Positions 8,901-16,658 of a stretch of DNA of 64,000 nt are shown here, piece by piece. The number at the start of each line of letters is the position of its first letter. Within the stretch, counting starts at the first letter, position 1. Where the stretch lies: the NCBI RefSeq assembly GCF_036688685.1, contig NZ_JAQQPS010000004.1, positions 186,001-250,000 of the forward strand, written 5' to 3'. The notes beneath the pieces are model-generated. The model was not told the origin of the DNA and ran no database searches. It was given only the letters and a program-made list of their open reading frames with translations. The DNA comes from JALYUM01 sp036688685. GTDB lineage: Bacteria; Pseudomonadota; Gammaproteobacteria; Burkholderiales; Burkholderiaceae_D. A program made the position numbers and the translations under genes.

Positions 8901-9492
8901 GGCGGCCACCTTCCTGTACGAACCAGCGTTCGAGGCACTGGCGTAAATTGAGCCGCCCGTGAAACAGGCGGGTCTTGACGGTGCCTTCGGGGGCATCCTG
9001 GATACGGGCGATGTCGAGCACCGACAAGTCTTCCAGCGCCCACAGGGTCAGGCTTTCGCGCTGCAAGGGATTCTTCAGGCGGCGCAGGCAGTTCATCACC
9101 GCGGCACTGCGCTGCGCCTGTTCCTGCACCGCCTGCAGACTGGGCGCCGGCGCGATGTGCGCATCCTCATCGCCCAGCGGATCGTGCAGGCCGGCGCGCC
9201 TGGCGTGGCTGCGGATGTGCGAAACGGCCTTGTTGCGCGTGATCGTCAACAGCCAGGTGGCAAAGCTGACCCGGCCGTCGTAACTGAGCGGGGCGCGCCA
9301 CACATCGTGAAACACATCGACCGTGATTTCATCGGCGATGGCGTCGGCATCGAGGCCGCAGCGTAGTAACTGGCTGCGCGCGAACAGGCGCACCTTGCGC
9401 GACCAGTCGCGGTACAGCGTGTCCATGGCGCGCTGATCGCCACCGGCCATGGCCGCCAGCAATTCGCTGGGCGCAACCGTTTGCCTGCTCAT
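8893..9492 (-). CDS. ECF-type RNA polymerase sigma factor
   Basis: A 199-residue sigma-70 family factor of the extracytoplasmic-function group. Region 2 is visible around residues 25-95 (core-binding DADAIADEITVDVFHDVWR and the -10 recognition stretch FATWLLTITRNKAVSHIR). Region 4 is at about 140-190, with a helix-turn-helix LSVLDIARIQDAPEGTVKTR. The ATG at 9492 (MSRQTVAPSELL) fits the family; the frame continues upstream into AT-rich non-coding sequence. It heads the operon with anti-sigma, caspase and CHAT genes, so their expression is probably controlled by this factor, though no GGAAC-type ECF promoter was found upstream. Confidence 0.92.
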   Translation of the reverse strand: MSRQTVAPSELLAAMAGGDQRAMDTLYRDWSRKVRLFARSQLLRCGLDADAIADEITVDVFHDVWRAPLSYDGRVSFATWLLTITRNKAVSHIRSHARRAGLHDPLGDEDAHIAPAPSLQAVQEQAQRSAAVMNCLRRLKNPLQRESLTLWALEDLSVLDIARIQDAPEGTVKTRLFHGRLNLRQCLERWFVQEGGRHE

Positions 9493-9516
9493 GTGGAAAT
9501 TGTGTTCATTCCAAAG

Positions 9517-9522
9517 ATTATA
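9517..9522 (-). promoter_or_regulatory. Candidate -10 element for the sigma/caspase operon
   Basis: On the minus strand this reads TATAAT, about 25 bp before the sigma gene ATG, so transcription would start with a short leader. A matching -35 at 17 bp is weak (nearest are TGGACA at 14 bp and TTCTCT at 19 bp). It resembles a housekeeping promoter more than an ECF promoter. Confidence 0.4.
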
Positions 9523-9683
9523 GCGTCGGGTAATGATGTCCAGAGAACAAAAAATGCCCAAAACGACAACATCGAAAATATTTTCTAAAAAACAAAAATA
9601 AATTGAACCTGACGCCCTCGACCTGCGAACAACATGGTGCAGGCTGCGCTGGCAGTCGACCAACTGAAGAGGAAAACATCGTC

Positions 9684-10484
9684 ATGAAAAATCGCGGCAA
9701 GATTTTGCGGGATACCAACGCCGGCCCCGGGTTGCTGAGCATCGCGCTGGAGCAGTATCCGTTCACCCTCGAACACCACTGGAAATCGGATGTGCCGCCG
9801 AAGGTCGGCATGGTGGTCGAGGTGGCGCTCGATGCCAGCGGCGCCGTGCTGACGGCGACGCCGGTGGCCGAGTCGCAACTGGCCAAGGAACAGGCCGAGC
9901 AAGCCATGAAGGCGGCCAAAGCGCGCGGCGGCATACTGGCCGCAGGTCTGGTGGCGCGCTTCGGGGTGCCGACGCTGGCGGCAATGGCGGCCCTGGTGGT
10001 CGGCTGGTTTGTGCTCAACACGGTGTGGATCCAGGTCTCGTCCGGCTACGGCGTCGGCATGTCGTTCTGGGCCATCCTGGGCGTGGTCAATTCGCCCAAC
10101 GGGACCATGGCCGCGCTCAACGGCGGCGGCGGCAGCAGTGGTCTGTATGGTTTTCTGTGCATCGTCGCGCTGCTGGCGCCGTTGACGCCGCAGGTCTGGT
10201 CGGATCGGCGCGCGCATCTGGGTGGCTTGCTGCCGCTGGCGTTCATGCTGCTGGTCGCCTACATGGTCTACCACGGCGTCAGCGACGGCATGCAACAGGC
10301 GCGCGGGCTGGCCGGCGGCCTCGGTGACGCCAGCACCCGGCGCATGGTCGACGAGATGGGCCAGGAAATGCTGCGCGCGGCGCTGCAAGCCATCTCGATT
10401 GGCGCCGGCGCCTACCTGGCGCTGCTTGCCAGCTTGTACCTGGCCGCAAAGGGTGTCATCAAATTTCTCGTCGCCAAAGCTTGA
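9684..10484 (+). CDS. Uncharacterised inner-membrane protein, four predicted helices
   Basis: A 266-residue protein of unknown function. The first ~55 residues are a soluble beta-rich segment (SIALEQYPFTLEHHW, VPPKVGMVVEVALDASG), possibly an OB-like fold, followed by a charged helix (ESQLAKEQAEQAMKAAKARG). Hydrophobic stretches at roughly 95-115, 155-175, 185-205 and 240-262 look like membrane helices. A glycine-rich loop GGGGSS lies between the first two. The ATG at 9684 has AGAGGA upstream, better than in-frame codons at 9603. It is divergent from the sigma operon with a 191-bp shared intergenic region and is followed by two lipoprotein genes. No family name could be assigned. Confidence 0.75.
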   Translation: MKNRGKILRDTNAGPGLLSIALEQYPFTLEHHWKSDVPPKVGMVVEVALDASGAVLTATPVAESQLAKEQAEQAMKAAKARGGILAAGLVARFGVPTLAAMAALVVGWFVLNTVWIQVSSGYGVGMSFWAILGVVNSPNGTMAALNGGGGSSGLYGFLCIVALLAPLTPQVWSDRRAHLGGLLPLAFMLLVAYMVYHGVSDGMQQARGLAGGLGDASTRRMVDEMGQEMLRAALQAISIGAGAYLALLASLYLAAKGVIKFLVAKA

Positions 10485-10516
10485 ACTGGCCTTTCTATCT
10501 TTTATACAGGAACACT

Positions 10517-11266
10517 ATGACCATCTCACCACGTCACTTTCCCGCTGCCGGCTTGCTGGCCCTCGCATTGCTGGCCGGCTGCGGCGATAAATCCAAGGCG
10601 CCGGACGCTGCCGCTGCGACGCCCAACCTGAACGACGCCGCCAGCCCCGAGCTCGCTGCCAGCAAGGTCAAGGAACAGGCCAAGGCTGCCTTGCCGAAGG
10701 GCGATCCGGCCACCCCGGCGTCGCGTTACCTCGATGTCGACAGCGGCAACCAGCTGATGTTCGCCTACCTGGGCGTGGCCGGCATGCCGATCGACTACAA
10801 CGAAGTGGCAACCAGCTATTCGCGCGACTTTGCCGGCGCGTCCGACGAGTTCAAGAAAAACGATTTGCTCAAGGCGCTGAAAGTGAAGATCGACGCTGGC
10901 GTGGCGCAGGCGGCGCAGCAGCGTTACGTCAAGCTGGACATTGCCAGCCCGGTAGAGAAATACGATTTCGAGAAAAAGGGTTTTCCGCTCGATTCATCGG
11001 TCTGGGAAAAAGGCGCGTATCGCTATTTTGGCGACAACAGCAGCTACAAGATCGGTTTTAACAATGGCGCCGGCTTCCGCTACCTGAATGTACCGGACGA
11101 GGACAAGGCCCGCGTGATCGAGGCGATGCGCAGCAAGTATGAAGCGATGCACCTGGTGGTGTACGCCTACGTGCAGGATGCCGACGTCAGCAAGAAAGTG
11201 GTGCAGGCGCAAATTCTTAAAATTGAATTGGCCGACAAGCAAGGCAACGTGCTGGCCGCGCAATAA
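10517..11266 (+). CDS. Putative lipoprotein (DUF4852-like)
   Basis: A 249-residue exported lipoprotein: an N-terminal hydrophobic signal ends in lipobox LLAGC (Cys about residue 20), followed by an Ala/Pro/Asp-rich linker. The remainder is a mixed alpha/beta domain with the phrases QLMFAYLGVAGMPIDYNEVA, YDFEKKGFPL and YRYFGDNSSYKIGF. It resembles proteins carrying DUF4852, but I cannot confirm that. The ATG at 10517 has AGGA 6 nt upstream and gives a clean signal peptide. It starts 32 bp after the membrane protein gene, so the two probably share a transcript. Function unknown. Confidence 0.75.
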   Translation: MTISPRHFPAAGLLALALLAGCGDKSKAPDAAAATPNLNDAASPELAASKVKEQAKAALPKGDPATPASRYLDVDSGNQLMFAYLGVAGMPIDYNEVATSYSRDFAGASDEFKKNDLLKALKVKIDAGVAQAAQQRYVKLDIASPVEKYDFEKKGFPLDSSVWEKGAYRYFGDNSSYKIGFNNGAGFRYLNVPDEDKARVIEAMRSKYEAMHLVVYAYVQDADVSKKVVQAQILKIELADKQGNVLAAQ

Positions 11267-11304
11267 GGTCCCGACTGGTTTAACAACATCGACGAAGGTA
11301 TTTC

Positions 11305-11718
11305 ATGAATCAATATATGGTTACCGCAGCATTGGCATGTCTTGCCATTGCGACGGTCGCATGCAGCAAGAAGGACATGACGCCGGGTGAAGTTTCCAGG
11401 CAATTCCTGGTCGACTTATCGACGGCGGATATCGACGCTGCCCAATCACGACTCGGACCGGCACTCAGGTCGCGTTTCCTGGAAAAGCCCGCACTGGCAA
11501 AAAGCGCTGCAGCAGAGCGCAAATTGAGCGTCGAGAAATGCGGCGGGTACAAGGACATTACGCCCAGTTTTAACGTGACGCCGGAACAGACGACGGTGGA
11601 AGGCTACTCGTTGCTGGAATATAAAGGCGGTTGTCCTTCGGAAAAACAATATGTACGGTTGAACAAAAACGAGGGCAATTGGTTGATCGTCGAATTCGGT
11701 CCACTCGTCAAGCTGTGA
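11305..11718 (+). CDS. Small putative lipoprotein
   Basis: A 137-residue protein beginning with a signal peptide and lipobox (AIATVACSKK, Cys about 20). The mature part has a helix (VSRQFLVDLSTADIDAAQSRL) and a C-terminal beta portion (VRLNKNEGNWLIVEFG), resembling the small NTF2/DUF4878-type lipoproteins. Two cysteines at about 78 and 111 could form a disulfide in the periplasm. It lies 38 bp after the preceding lipoprotein gene. It precedes the VgrG gene by 288 bp and could be an accessory of that module, but nothing in the sequence requires it. Confidence 0.7.
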   Translation: MNQYMVTAALACLAIATVACSKKDMTPGEVSRQFLVDLSTADIDAAQSRLGPALRSRFLEKPALAKSAAAERKLSVEKCGGYKDITPSFNVTPEQTTVEGYSLLEYKGGCPSEKQYVRLNKNEGNWLIVEFGPLVKL

Positions 11719-12006
11719 TTGCTCTCCCATGCGCGCTGATGGCCAGGATGCCATTGCGCTGGCTCGAACGATCATCGCGTAGCGACGGAACCTCCCGGAA
11801 TCGCGCAGGTCACGTCCAAACCGGACCGTATTGCATTTGCCGCACGCGCGCAGCACGTCGTGTTGATCGACATTCAAACCGGCCCGAACCCGCAGCGCTG
11901 CGGCTTGCCGCGCTGGCGCACGACTGTGCCGCCGCAAAGTTGTACGTATCCACGGGTGCCACCATTCTCGCCACGTCATCGAGCCCACCGGCGCGGGAGA
12001 ACAGAA
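11719..12006 (+). other. Intergenic stretch with possible decayed coding fragment
   Basis: No intact gene was found between the lipoprotein and vgrG. Around 11896-11975 one frame reads LRLAALAHDCAAAKLYVSTGAT, reminiscent of the C-terminal part of a GNAT acetyltransferase (compare the family pattern RRLYVSATPS). The matching upstream part would lie in another frame (QHVVLIDIQTGPNPQRCG). This could be a frameshifted relic, but the match is short and made by eye. GGGAGA at about 11994 serves as ribosome-binding site for vgrG. Confidence 0.3.
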
Positions 12007-14763
12007 GTGGACAGTGCGAGAGAATTGCTAGAAGTTTTGCGGCGCGAAAAATCACTGAGCACGGCCAACCGGCCGTTGCGCCTGCGCCTGCATCATCCCG
12101 AAGGCATCCTCGACGATGTGCTGCTGGCCCAGCGCATCACGGGCGATGAATCGATCTGCGGCGGCATCCACTACCGCGTGGCCTGCCTGGCCAGCACGCC
12201 ATTGCTGGCATTGAAGGAACTCATCGCGCTGCCGGCGCAGATCGATTTCGTGACCGACCGCGGTCACTTGCGCAGCATCTGCGGCATCGTCACCGAAGCA
12301 CGCGCGGGCGACTGCGACGGTGGCCTGGCCACCTACCACCTGGTGCTGCGCGATGCCATGGCCATCATGGAAAAGCGCATCAACAGCCGCATCTTCCGCT
12401 TTCAAAGCGAGCTCGATATCGTGCAGACGCTGTTCGACGAATGGCGTCGTGGCAACGCCGTGCTGGGCGGCGCGTTCGATTATGCCTTCGACCCCCTGTT
12501 CGACCGGCGCCTGTTCCCGCCGCGCGAGCAGACCATGCAGTACAACGAAAGCGACGCCCATTTCATTGCGCGCCTGCTGCGCCGGCGCGGCGTGTCGTGG
12601 TACGTGCGGCCCGGTAACAGCCGGCATGGCGCGTGCGCCGTGCCGGCCCACACCATCGTGCTGTTCACCGACGCGCGCCGCCTGCCGCAAAATGCCGCCG
12701 GTACCGTACGTTATCACCGCGACCACGCCACCGAACAGCGCGACACCATTACCTCCTGGAGCGCGGCGCGCGCGCTGCAGCCCGGCAGCGCCACGCGCCA
12801 CAGCTGGGACTACAAGAATCCGCAGGCCGGCGCCTTCATGAGCGCCAGCGCGCGCAGCATGGGTGACCAGGGCGTGCGCGGCAACGAACTTGCGGCAAGC
12901 CTGGACGACTACCAGGTCGACATGCCGCACGTGGGCGTCGACGTCGACGACCATTGGCGCCTCGGCCAGCTGCGCATCAGCCGCCACGAATACCTGGCCA
13001 AGTGTTTTTATGGCGAAGGCAGCGTGCGCGATTTTTGCGCCGGCGAATATTTTACGCTGACCGGGCATCCGGAGATCGACCAGCATGCGCAGGACGCGCG
13101 CGAGTTCGTCATCACCGAGCTCCACATCGATGCGCGCAACAACCTGCCGCCTGAACTGCATGCGCGCGCCGAACGCCTGCTGCACGGCGAGAACGGCAAC
13201 AGCGCGCCGATCGCCGGCGCCATGCGCGTCCACGTGACCTTCTCGGCGGTGCGGCGCGGCGTGCCGATCGTGCCCGCATTCGATCCCGCCACCGATCTGC
13301 CGCATCCGCAACTGCAAAGCGCGATCGTCGTCGGGCCCGCCAACGAGGAAGTCCATTGCGATGCGCTGGGCCGCATCAAGATCCGTTTTCCCGGCATGCG
13401 CGCCGTCGACCACGAGCACGCGCACGGCGCCGGCGCCTCGGGCACACCTTGCGATTCGGCCTGGGTGCGCGTTGCCTCCAACTGGGCCGGCAGCAGCAGC
13501 GGCATCCACCAGCAGGCCGGCAGCCTCAACCTGCCGCGCGTGGGCAGCGAAGTGCTGGTCGCCTTCCTTGGTGGCGACCCGGACAAGCCGATCGTACTAT
13601 CCCAGCTGTTCAACGGCCACGCTGCGCCGCCGGCCCTCAGCGCGCTGGGCGGTTTGCCCGGTAACCGCTACCTGTCCGGCATGCGCAGCAAGGAGGTCGG
13701 CGGCGCGCGCGGCAGCCAGCTGCGCTTCGACGACACGCATGGCCAGATCGGCGTGCAGCTGGCCAGCGACCATGCCCGCTCCGAACTGAACCTGGGCTGG
13801 CTCGCGCACCCGCGCGCGGACGGCGCCGCCGACGCGCGCGGGCAGGGCGCCGAGCTGCGCAGCGACCAGGCAGTGGCCGTGCGCGGCGTACATGGCGTGT
13901 TGATCAGTGCCGAAGCGGCGAGTGAGGAACAGCTGGCGCGCCCGGGCCTGAGCGGCCTTGCCGACCTGATGCAGGGCGTGCTCGCCGAACTGGAACGCCA
14001 GGCCGTCGAACTGGCTGGCGACGAGCAGTGCAAGCCGCGCATGCAGGCGCTGGTCGACAAGCTGAAACGCTGGCAGGACGGTGCCGATTTGTCGCACAGC
14101 GAAGCGATCGTCGCTGCCAGCGCCCCGGCCGGGATGATCCTGGCCAGCCAGGACAATCTGGCCCTGGGCGCGGAAACCAAGATTGACGTCGTGTGCAGCG
14201 GCGACACCGAAGTGGCGGCGGGCCGGAATGTGTTTCTGCGCGCAGCCAGAGCGCTGAGCCTGTTCGCCTTCGAGCTGGGCATCAAGCTGGTGGCTGCACG
14301 CGGGGACGTGGTCGTCAAAACCCACCGCGGCAATGTCCAGATCCGGTCGTCCGGCAAGATCAGCCTGGTGGCGGCCGATGCCATCGAATTCCAGGCGCCC
14401 AGTGTCAAAGTGGTGGCGCAGGGCGTGCAGACCGACTGGGGTGACGGCGCCATCATCCAGCAGAGCAGTGGCAGGCACACCATCAGGGCGGCCCGGCTGG
14501 ACCAGCTCGGCCCGGGCGGCGGCGCGCCGGTGGGCTTGCACCTGCCCGACACGAAACTCGAAACCGACGAGCGCATGGTGGCGATCGACCGCCAGACCGG
14601 CTTGCCCGCCAGAGGGCGGCGCTACACCGCGCGCCATGAGGACGGCACAACAATGGAGGGGGTGACCGATGAACAGGGTCGCACCGAAATTTTAACTGCG
14701 TATGCGTTCGGTGAGGTTGAATTCAGGCTGCATCCGGAAGACGGTAAAGGAGGCGCCGCATGA
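12007..14763 (+). CDS. vgrG: Type VI secretion VgrG spike protein with DUF2345 and TTR-like tail
   Basis: A 918-residue VgrG: a gp27-like base (residues about 1-420), a gp5/OB-fold spike segment (ALGRIKIRFPG, WVRVASNWAG, LPRVGSEVLVAFLGGDPDKP), the DUF2345 beta-helix extension (about 690-830) and a C-terminal domain of about 70 residues resembling a transthyretin-like fold (DRQTGLPARGRRY, GVTDEQGRTEIL). The GTG at 12007 is preceded by GGGAGA and gives the expected N-terminus; the frame extends upstream without homology. The product is exported as the tip of the secretion tube. TTR-like tails of VgrG are known to carry Tle lipases, and the next gene, overlapping by ATGA, encodes one. No other T6SS structural gene is in the window. 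Confidence 0.93.
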   Translation: MDSARELLEVLRREKSLSTANRPLRLRLHHPEGILDDVLLAQRITGDESICGGIHYRVACLASTPLLALKELIALPAQIDFVTDRGHLRSICGIVTEARAGDCDGGLATYHLVLRDAMAIMEKRINSRIFRFQSELDIVQTLFDEWRRGNAVLGGAFDYAFDPLFDRRLFPPREQTMQYNESDAHFIARLLRRRGVSWYVRPGNSRHGACAVPAHTIVLFTDARRLPQNAAGTVRYHRDHATEQRDTITSWSAARALQPGSATRHSWDYKNPQAGAFMSASARSMGDQGVRGNELAASLDDYQVDMPHVGVDVDDHWRLGQLRISRHEYLAKCFYGEGSVRDFCAGEYFTLTGHPEIDQHAQDAREFVITELHIDARNNLPPELHARAERLLHGENGNSAPIAGAMRVHVTFSAVRRGVPIVPAFDPATDLPHPQLQSAIVVGPANEEVHCDALGRIKIRFPGMRAVDHEHAHGAGASGTPCDSAWVRVASNWAGSSSGIHQQAGSLNLPRVGSEVLVAFLGGDPDKPIVLSQLFNGHAAPPALSALGGLPGNRYLSGMRSKEVGGARGSQLRFDDTHGQIGVQLASDHARSELNLGWLAHPRADGAADARGQGAELRSDQAVAVRGVHGVLISAEAASEEQLARPGLSGLADLMQGVLAELERQAVELAGDEQCKPRMQALVDKLKRWQDGADLSHSEAIVAASAPAGMILASQDNLALGAETKIDVVCSGDTEVAAGRNVFLRAARALSLFAFELGIKLVAARGDVVVKTHRGNVQIRSSGKISLVAADAIEFQAPSVKVVAQGVQTDWGDGAIIQQSSGRHTIRAARLDQLGPGGGAPVGLHLPDTKLETDERMVAIDRQTGLPARGRRYTARHEDGTTMEGVTDEQGRTEILTAYAFGEVEFRLHPEDGKGGAA

Positions 14764-16445
14764 GCGAGCCTACCCGCCCGATACGCCAGCCGACCGTGGC
14801 GCCGGATGGCACGCTGGTCGCGCGCAGCGTCACCACACCGAAGGCTTTTACCACGCGCGCCCTGGTCACAGTCGGATCGCGCAAGGTGATTCCGGTCATT
14901 TTTGTGCCTGGGATTATGGGCAGCAATTTGAAGGCCGGTGGCACGCCGGCACCGCCAAAGGAAACCGGCATCAAGCCGGGCGAGCCGGTGTGGCATGCGC
15001 CGAATGGCAGTTACGCCGCCCTGGCGGCGGTGGGGAAATGGACCAACCGCGAGCCAGCACTGCGCCAGAAGATCCTGCGCGCCGAAACCTGCGAAGTTGA
15101 TCCGGACGGCGAGCTGGCCGTCCCGGACTCGACGCGCGGCCCTGACGAAACGGGCGGCCAGGTGTATCTGTCCAAAGAAGAAATGCGCGAACGTGGCTGG
15201 GGCGAGGTCCATGCCGGCAGTTACGCGAAGCTGCTGATGGAACTCGAAAGTCACCTGAATACAACGTTTCGTATGGAGGCACCGAATAAACGCCGCCTGA
15301 CTAACCACTGGAAGCGCGTCGTCGATTGCGATCGCAGCAAGTGGGGCGTGCGCAGCCTCGATCCGCTCACCGACGCCGAGCTGGAACACTACGCAGCGTA
15401 TCAGTATCCGGTGTATGCAGTCGGATACAACTGGCTGGGATCCTGCAGCAAGTCGGCCGACCGCCTGCAGCGACGCATTGACGAAATTATTGCGTTCTGG
15501 GCGCAGCGCCAGCACGAATGCAGTCGGGTCATTTTAATTACCCATTCGATGGGCGGCCTGGTGGCGCGTGCCTGCGCCAGGCGTATTCCCGAGAAAATCG
15601 CCGGAGTCATCCACGGTGCGATGCCGGCGCTGGGCGCGCCGGTGGCGTATCGGCGTATCGCGTGTGGCGTTGAACCATCCAGTCCTGGCAGCGTCGACGG
15701 CAACAGTGTCGAAGCTGCGGCCTTTTCGCTGATGCTGGGCCGCACGACCAAAGAAACGACTGCGGCGATGGCAACCTCGCCCGGTGTGCTGGAGCTGTTG
15801 CCGAATCACCTTTATCCACGCCCGTGGCTGCATCTGCGCACGGTGCGCACGGAGGGCGGGAAGAAGATATGGCGTGACTGGGTCAATTTGCCGCGTGCGA
15901 GTTCGTATGAGATGTATCGCGACACGACGTCCTGGTACCGGTTGATTGATCCAGCGCTCGCCGATCCAGGCGGGCTGTATCGTGAAAGTGGTGTCAACAA
16001 TGCGATTCGGACTGCACTTGACGATGCTGAGCGTTTCCACGTGGAGGAGCTGAACGACTACTACCATCCCAATACGTACGCTTATTACGGTGCTGACGTG
16101 ACGCGGCGCACGTTCAGCCGCATCAGTTGGATTGCGGACGATACACCCGCTTGCGGACGCGTCGCGCTCAATCCGGGGGCGGTCGAGCATGGCAAACCGA
16201 AGTTACGTGTTCTTGACGGTGGCCGCGTGGTGGATGTCGGTGGGTGCATGTTGACCTTCGTCCCGGATGCACAAGACGCAGCGGGCGATGGTACGGTTCC
16301 TGAAGCATCCGGCAAGTGCACCGGCGGCGTACTGAAGCGGCTATTTGCGACACGGGGCTTTAGTCATCAAAAAAGCTACGACCCCGACTTCATGCTGCTG
16401 CTGACCCAGCATTTGGTCGTCAAGATCGTCCAGGATGTGAAATGA
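14760..16445 (+). CDS. Tle-type phospholipase/esterase, T6SS effector
   Basis: A 561-residue alpha/beta hydrolase. It has an early VPGIMGSNL segment (oxyanion region, residues about 49-57), the nucleophile elbow THSMGG with S263, a GDGTVP motif near residue 505 that usually carries the catalytic Asp, and a candidate His in FSHQKSYD near 535. No signal peptide is present, as expected for a cargo of the VgrG spike. The ATG overlaps the vgrG stop by 4 nt and the immunity gene follows. The pairing with a Tli4-like protein suggests the Tle4 group (GHSMGG-type lipases acting on membrane phospholipids of rival cells). Subfamily is inferred from context. Base composition is visibly lower in GC than vgrG. 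Confidence 0.85.
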   Translation: MSEPTRPIRQPTVAPDGTLVARSVTTPKAFTTRALVTVGSRKVIPVIFVPGIMGSNLKAGGTPAPPKETGIKPGEPVWHAPNGSYAALAAVGKWTNREPALRQKILRAETCEVDPDGELAVPDSTRGPDETGGQVYLSKEEMRERGWGEVHAGSYAKLLMELESHLNTTFRMEAPNKRRLTNHWKRVVDCDRSKWGVRSLDPLTDAELEHYAAYQYPVYAVGYNWLGSCSKSADRLQRRIDEIIAFWAQRQHECSRVILITHSMGGLVARACARRIPEKIAGVIHGAMPALGAPVAYRRIACGVEPSSPGSVDGNSVEAAAFSLMLGRTTKETTAAMATSPGVLELLPNHLYPRPWLHLRTVRTEGGKKIWRDWVNLPRASSYEMYRDTTSWYRLIDPALADPGGLYRESGVNNAIRTALDDAERFHVEELNDYYHPNTYAYYGADVTRRTFSRISWIADDTPACGRVALNPGAVEHGKPKLRVLDGGRVVDVGGCMLTFVPDAQDAAGDGTVPEASGKCTGGVLKRLFATRGFSHQKSYDPDFMLLLTQHLVVKIVQDVK

Positions 16446-16446
16446 A
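16437..16446 (+). repeat. 10-bp direct repeat, left copy (effector stop/start junction)
   Basis: GTGAAATGAA at the end of the effector gene recurs exactly at 16649-16658, 212 bp downstream, at the start of the immunity gene. Each copy contains an ATGA stop/start overlap. The arrangement looks like a segment inserted at, or duplicated from, a formerly direct effector/immunity junction. Confidence 0.5.
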
Positions 16447-16657
16447 CGTATTTCAGCAGCGCACTCGTGCACTTGCAGGGCACGCTACCCTCAATTGGCA
16501 CGCGCACGGCAAGTCGGGTCAGGCCTCATTGTCACCAGTAGAATTGTTTCATCTGTGGAATCATCTGCGATCAAGCCTGTCTGCTTGCGAGCCTGGATTC
16601 GACAAAAATAGCGTTTTGGCGCATCGGCGGGGATGCTGCTCTCCGGGCGTGAAATGA
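16442..16657 (+). CDS. Candidate small ORF between effector and immunity genes
   Basis: A 71-codon frame (MNVFQQRTRALAGHATLNW...) whose ATG overlaps the effector stop and whose TGA overlaps the immunity-gene ATG, both as ATGA. This spacing favours translation by coupling. The peptide has no recognised domain, signal or membrane segment, and its composition is unremarkable. It may be a relic or merely filler whose translation couples the flanking genes. Both ends fall within the 10-bp direct repeats. Confidence 0.3.
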   Translation: MNVFQQRTRALAGHATLNWHAHGKSGQASLSPVELFHLWNHLRSSLSACEPGFDKNSVLAHRRGCCSPGVK

Positions 16658-16658
16658 A
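16649..16658 (+). repeat. 10-bp direct repeat, right copy
   Basis: Second copy of GTGAAATGAA, containing the chosen start codon of the Tli4-like immunity gene at 16654. See the left copy at 16437-16446. Confidence 0.5.

Noticed and set aside
11811..11975. Frameshifted GNAT acetyltransferase pseudogene
   Set aside because: The resemblance covers about 20 residues by eye and needs a frameshift; kept only as a note on the intergenic region.
12052..13509. Long minus-strand frame opposite vgrG
   Set aside because: Shadow of a high-GC gene; composition rich in Ala, Gly and Arg without any motif.
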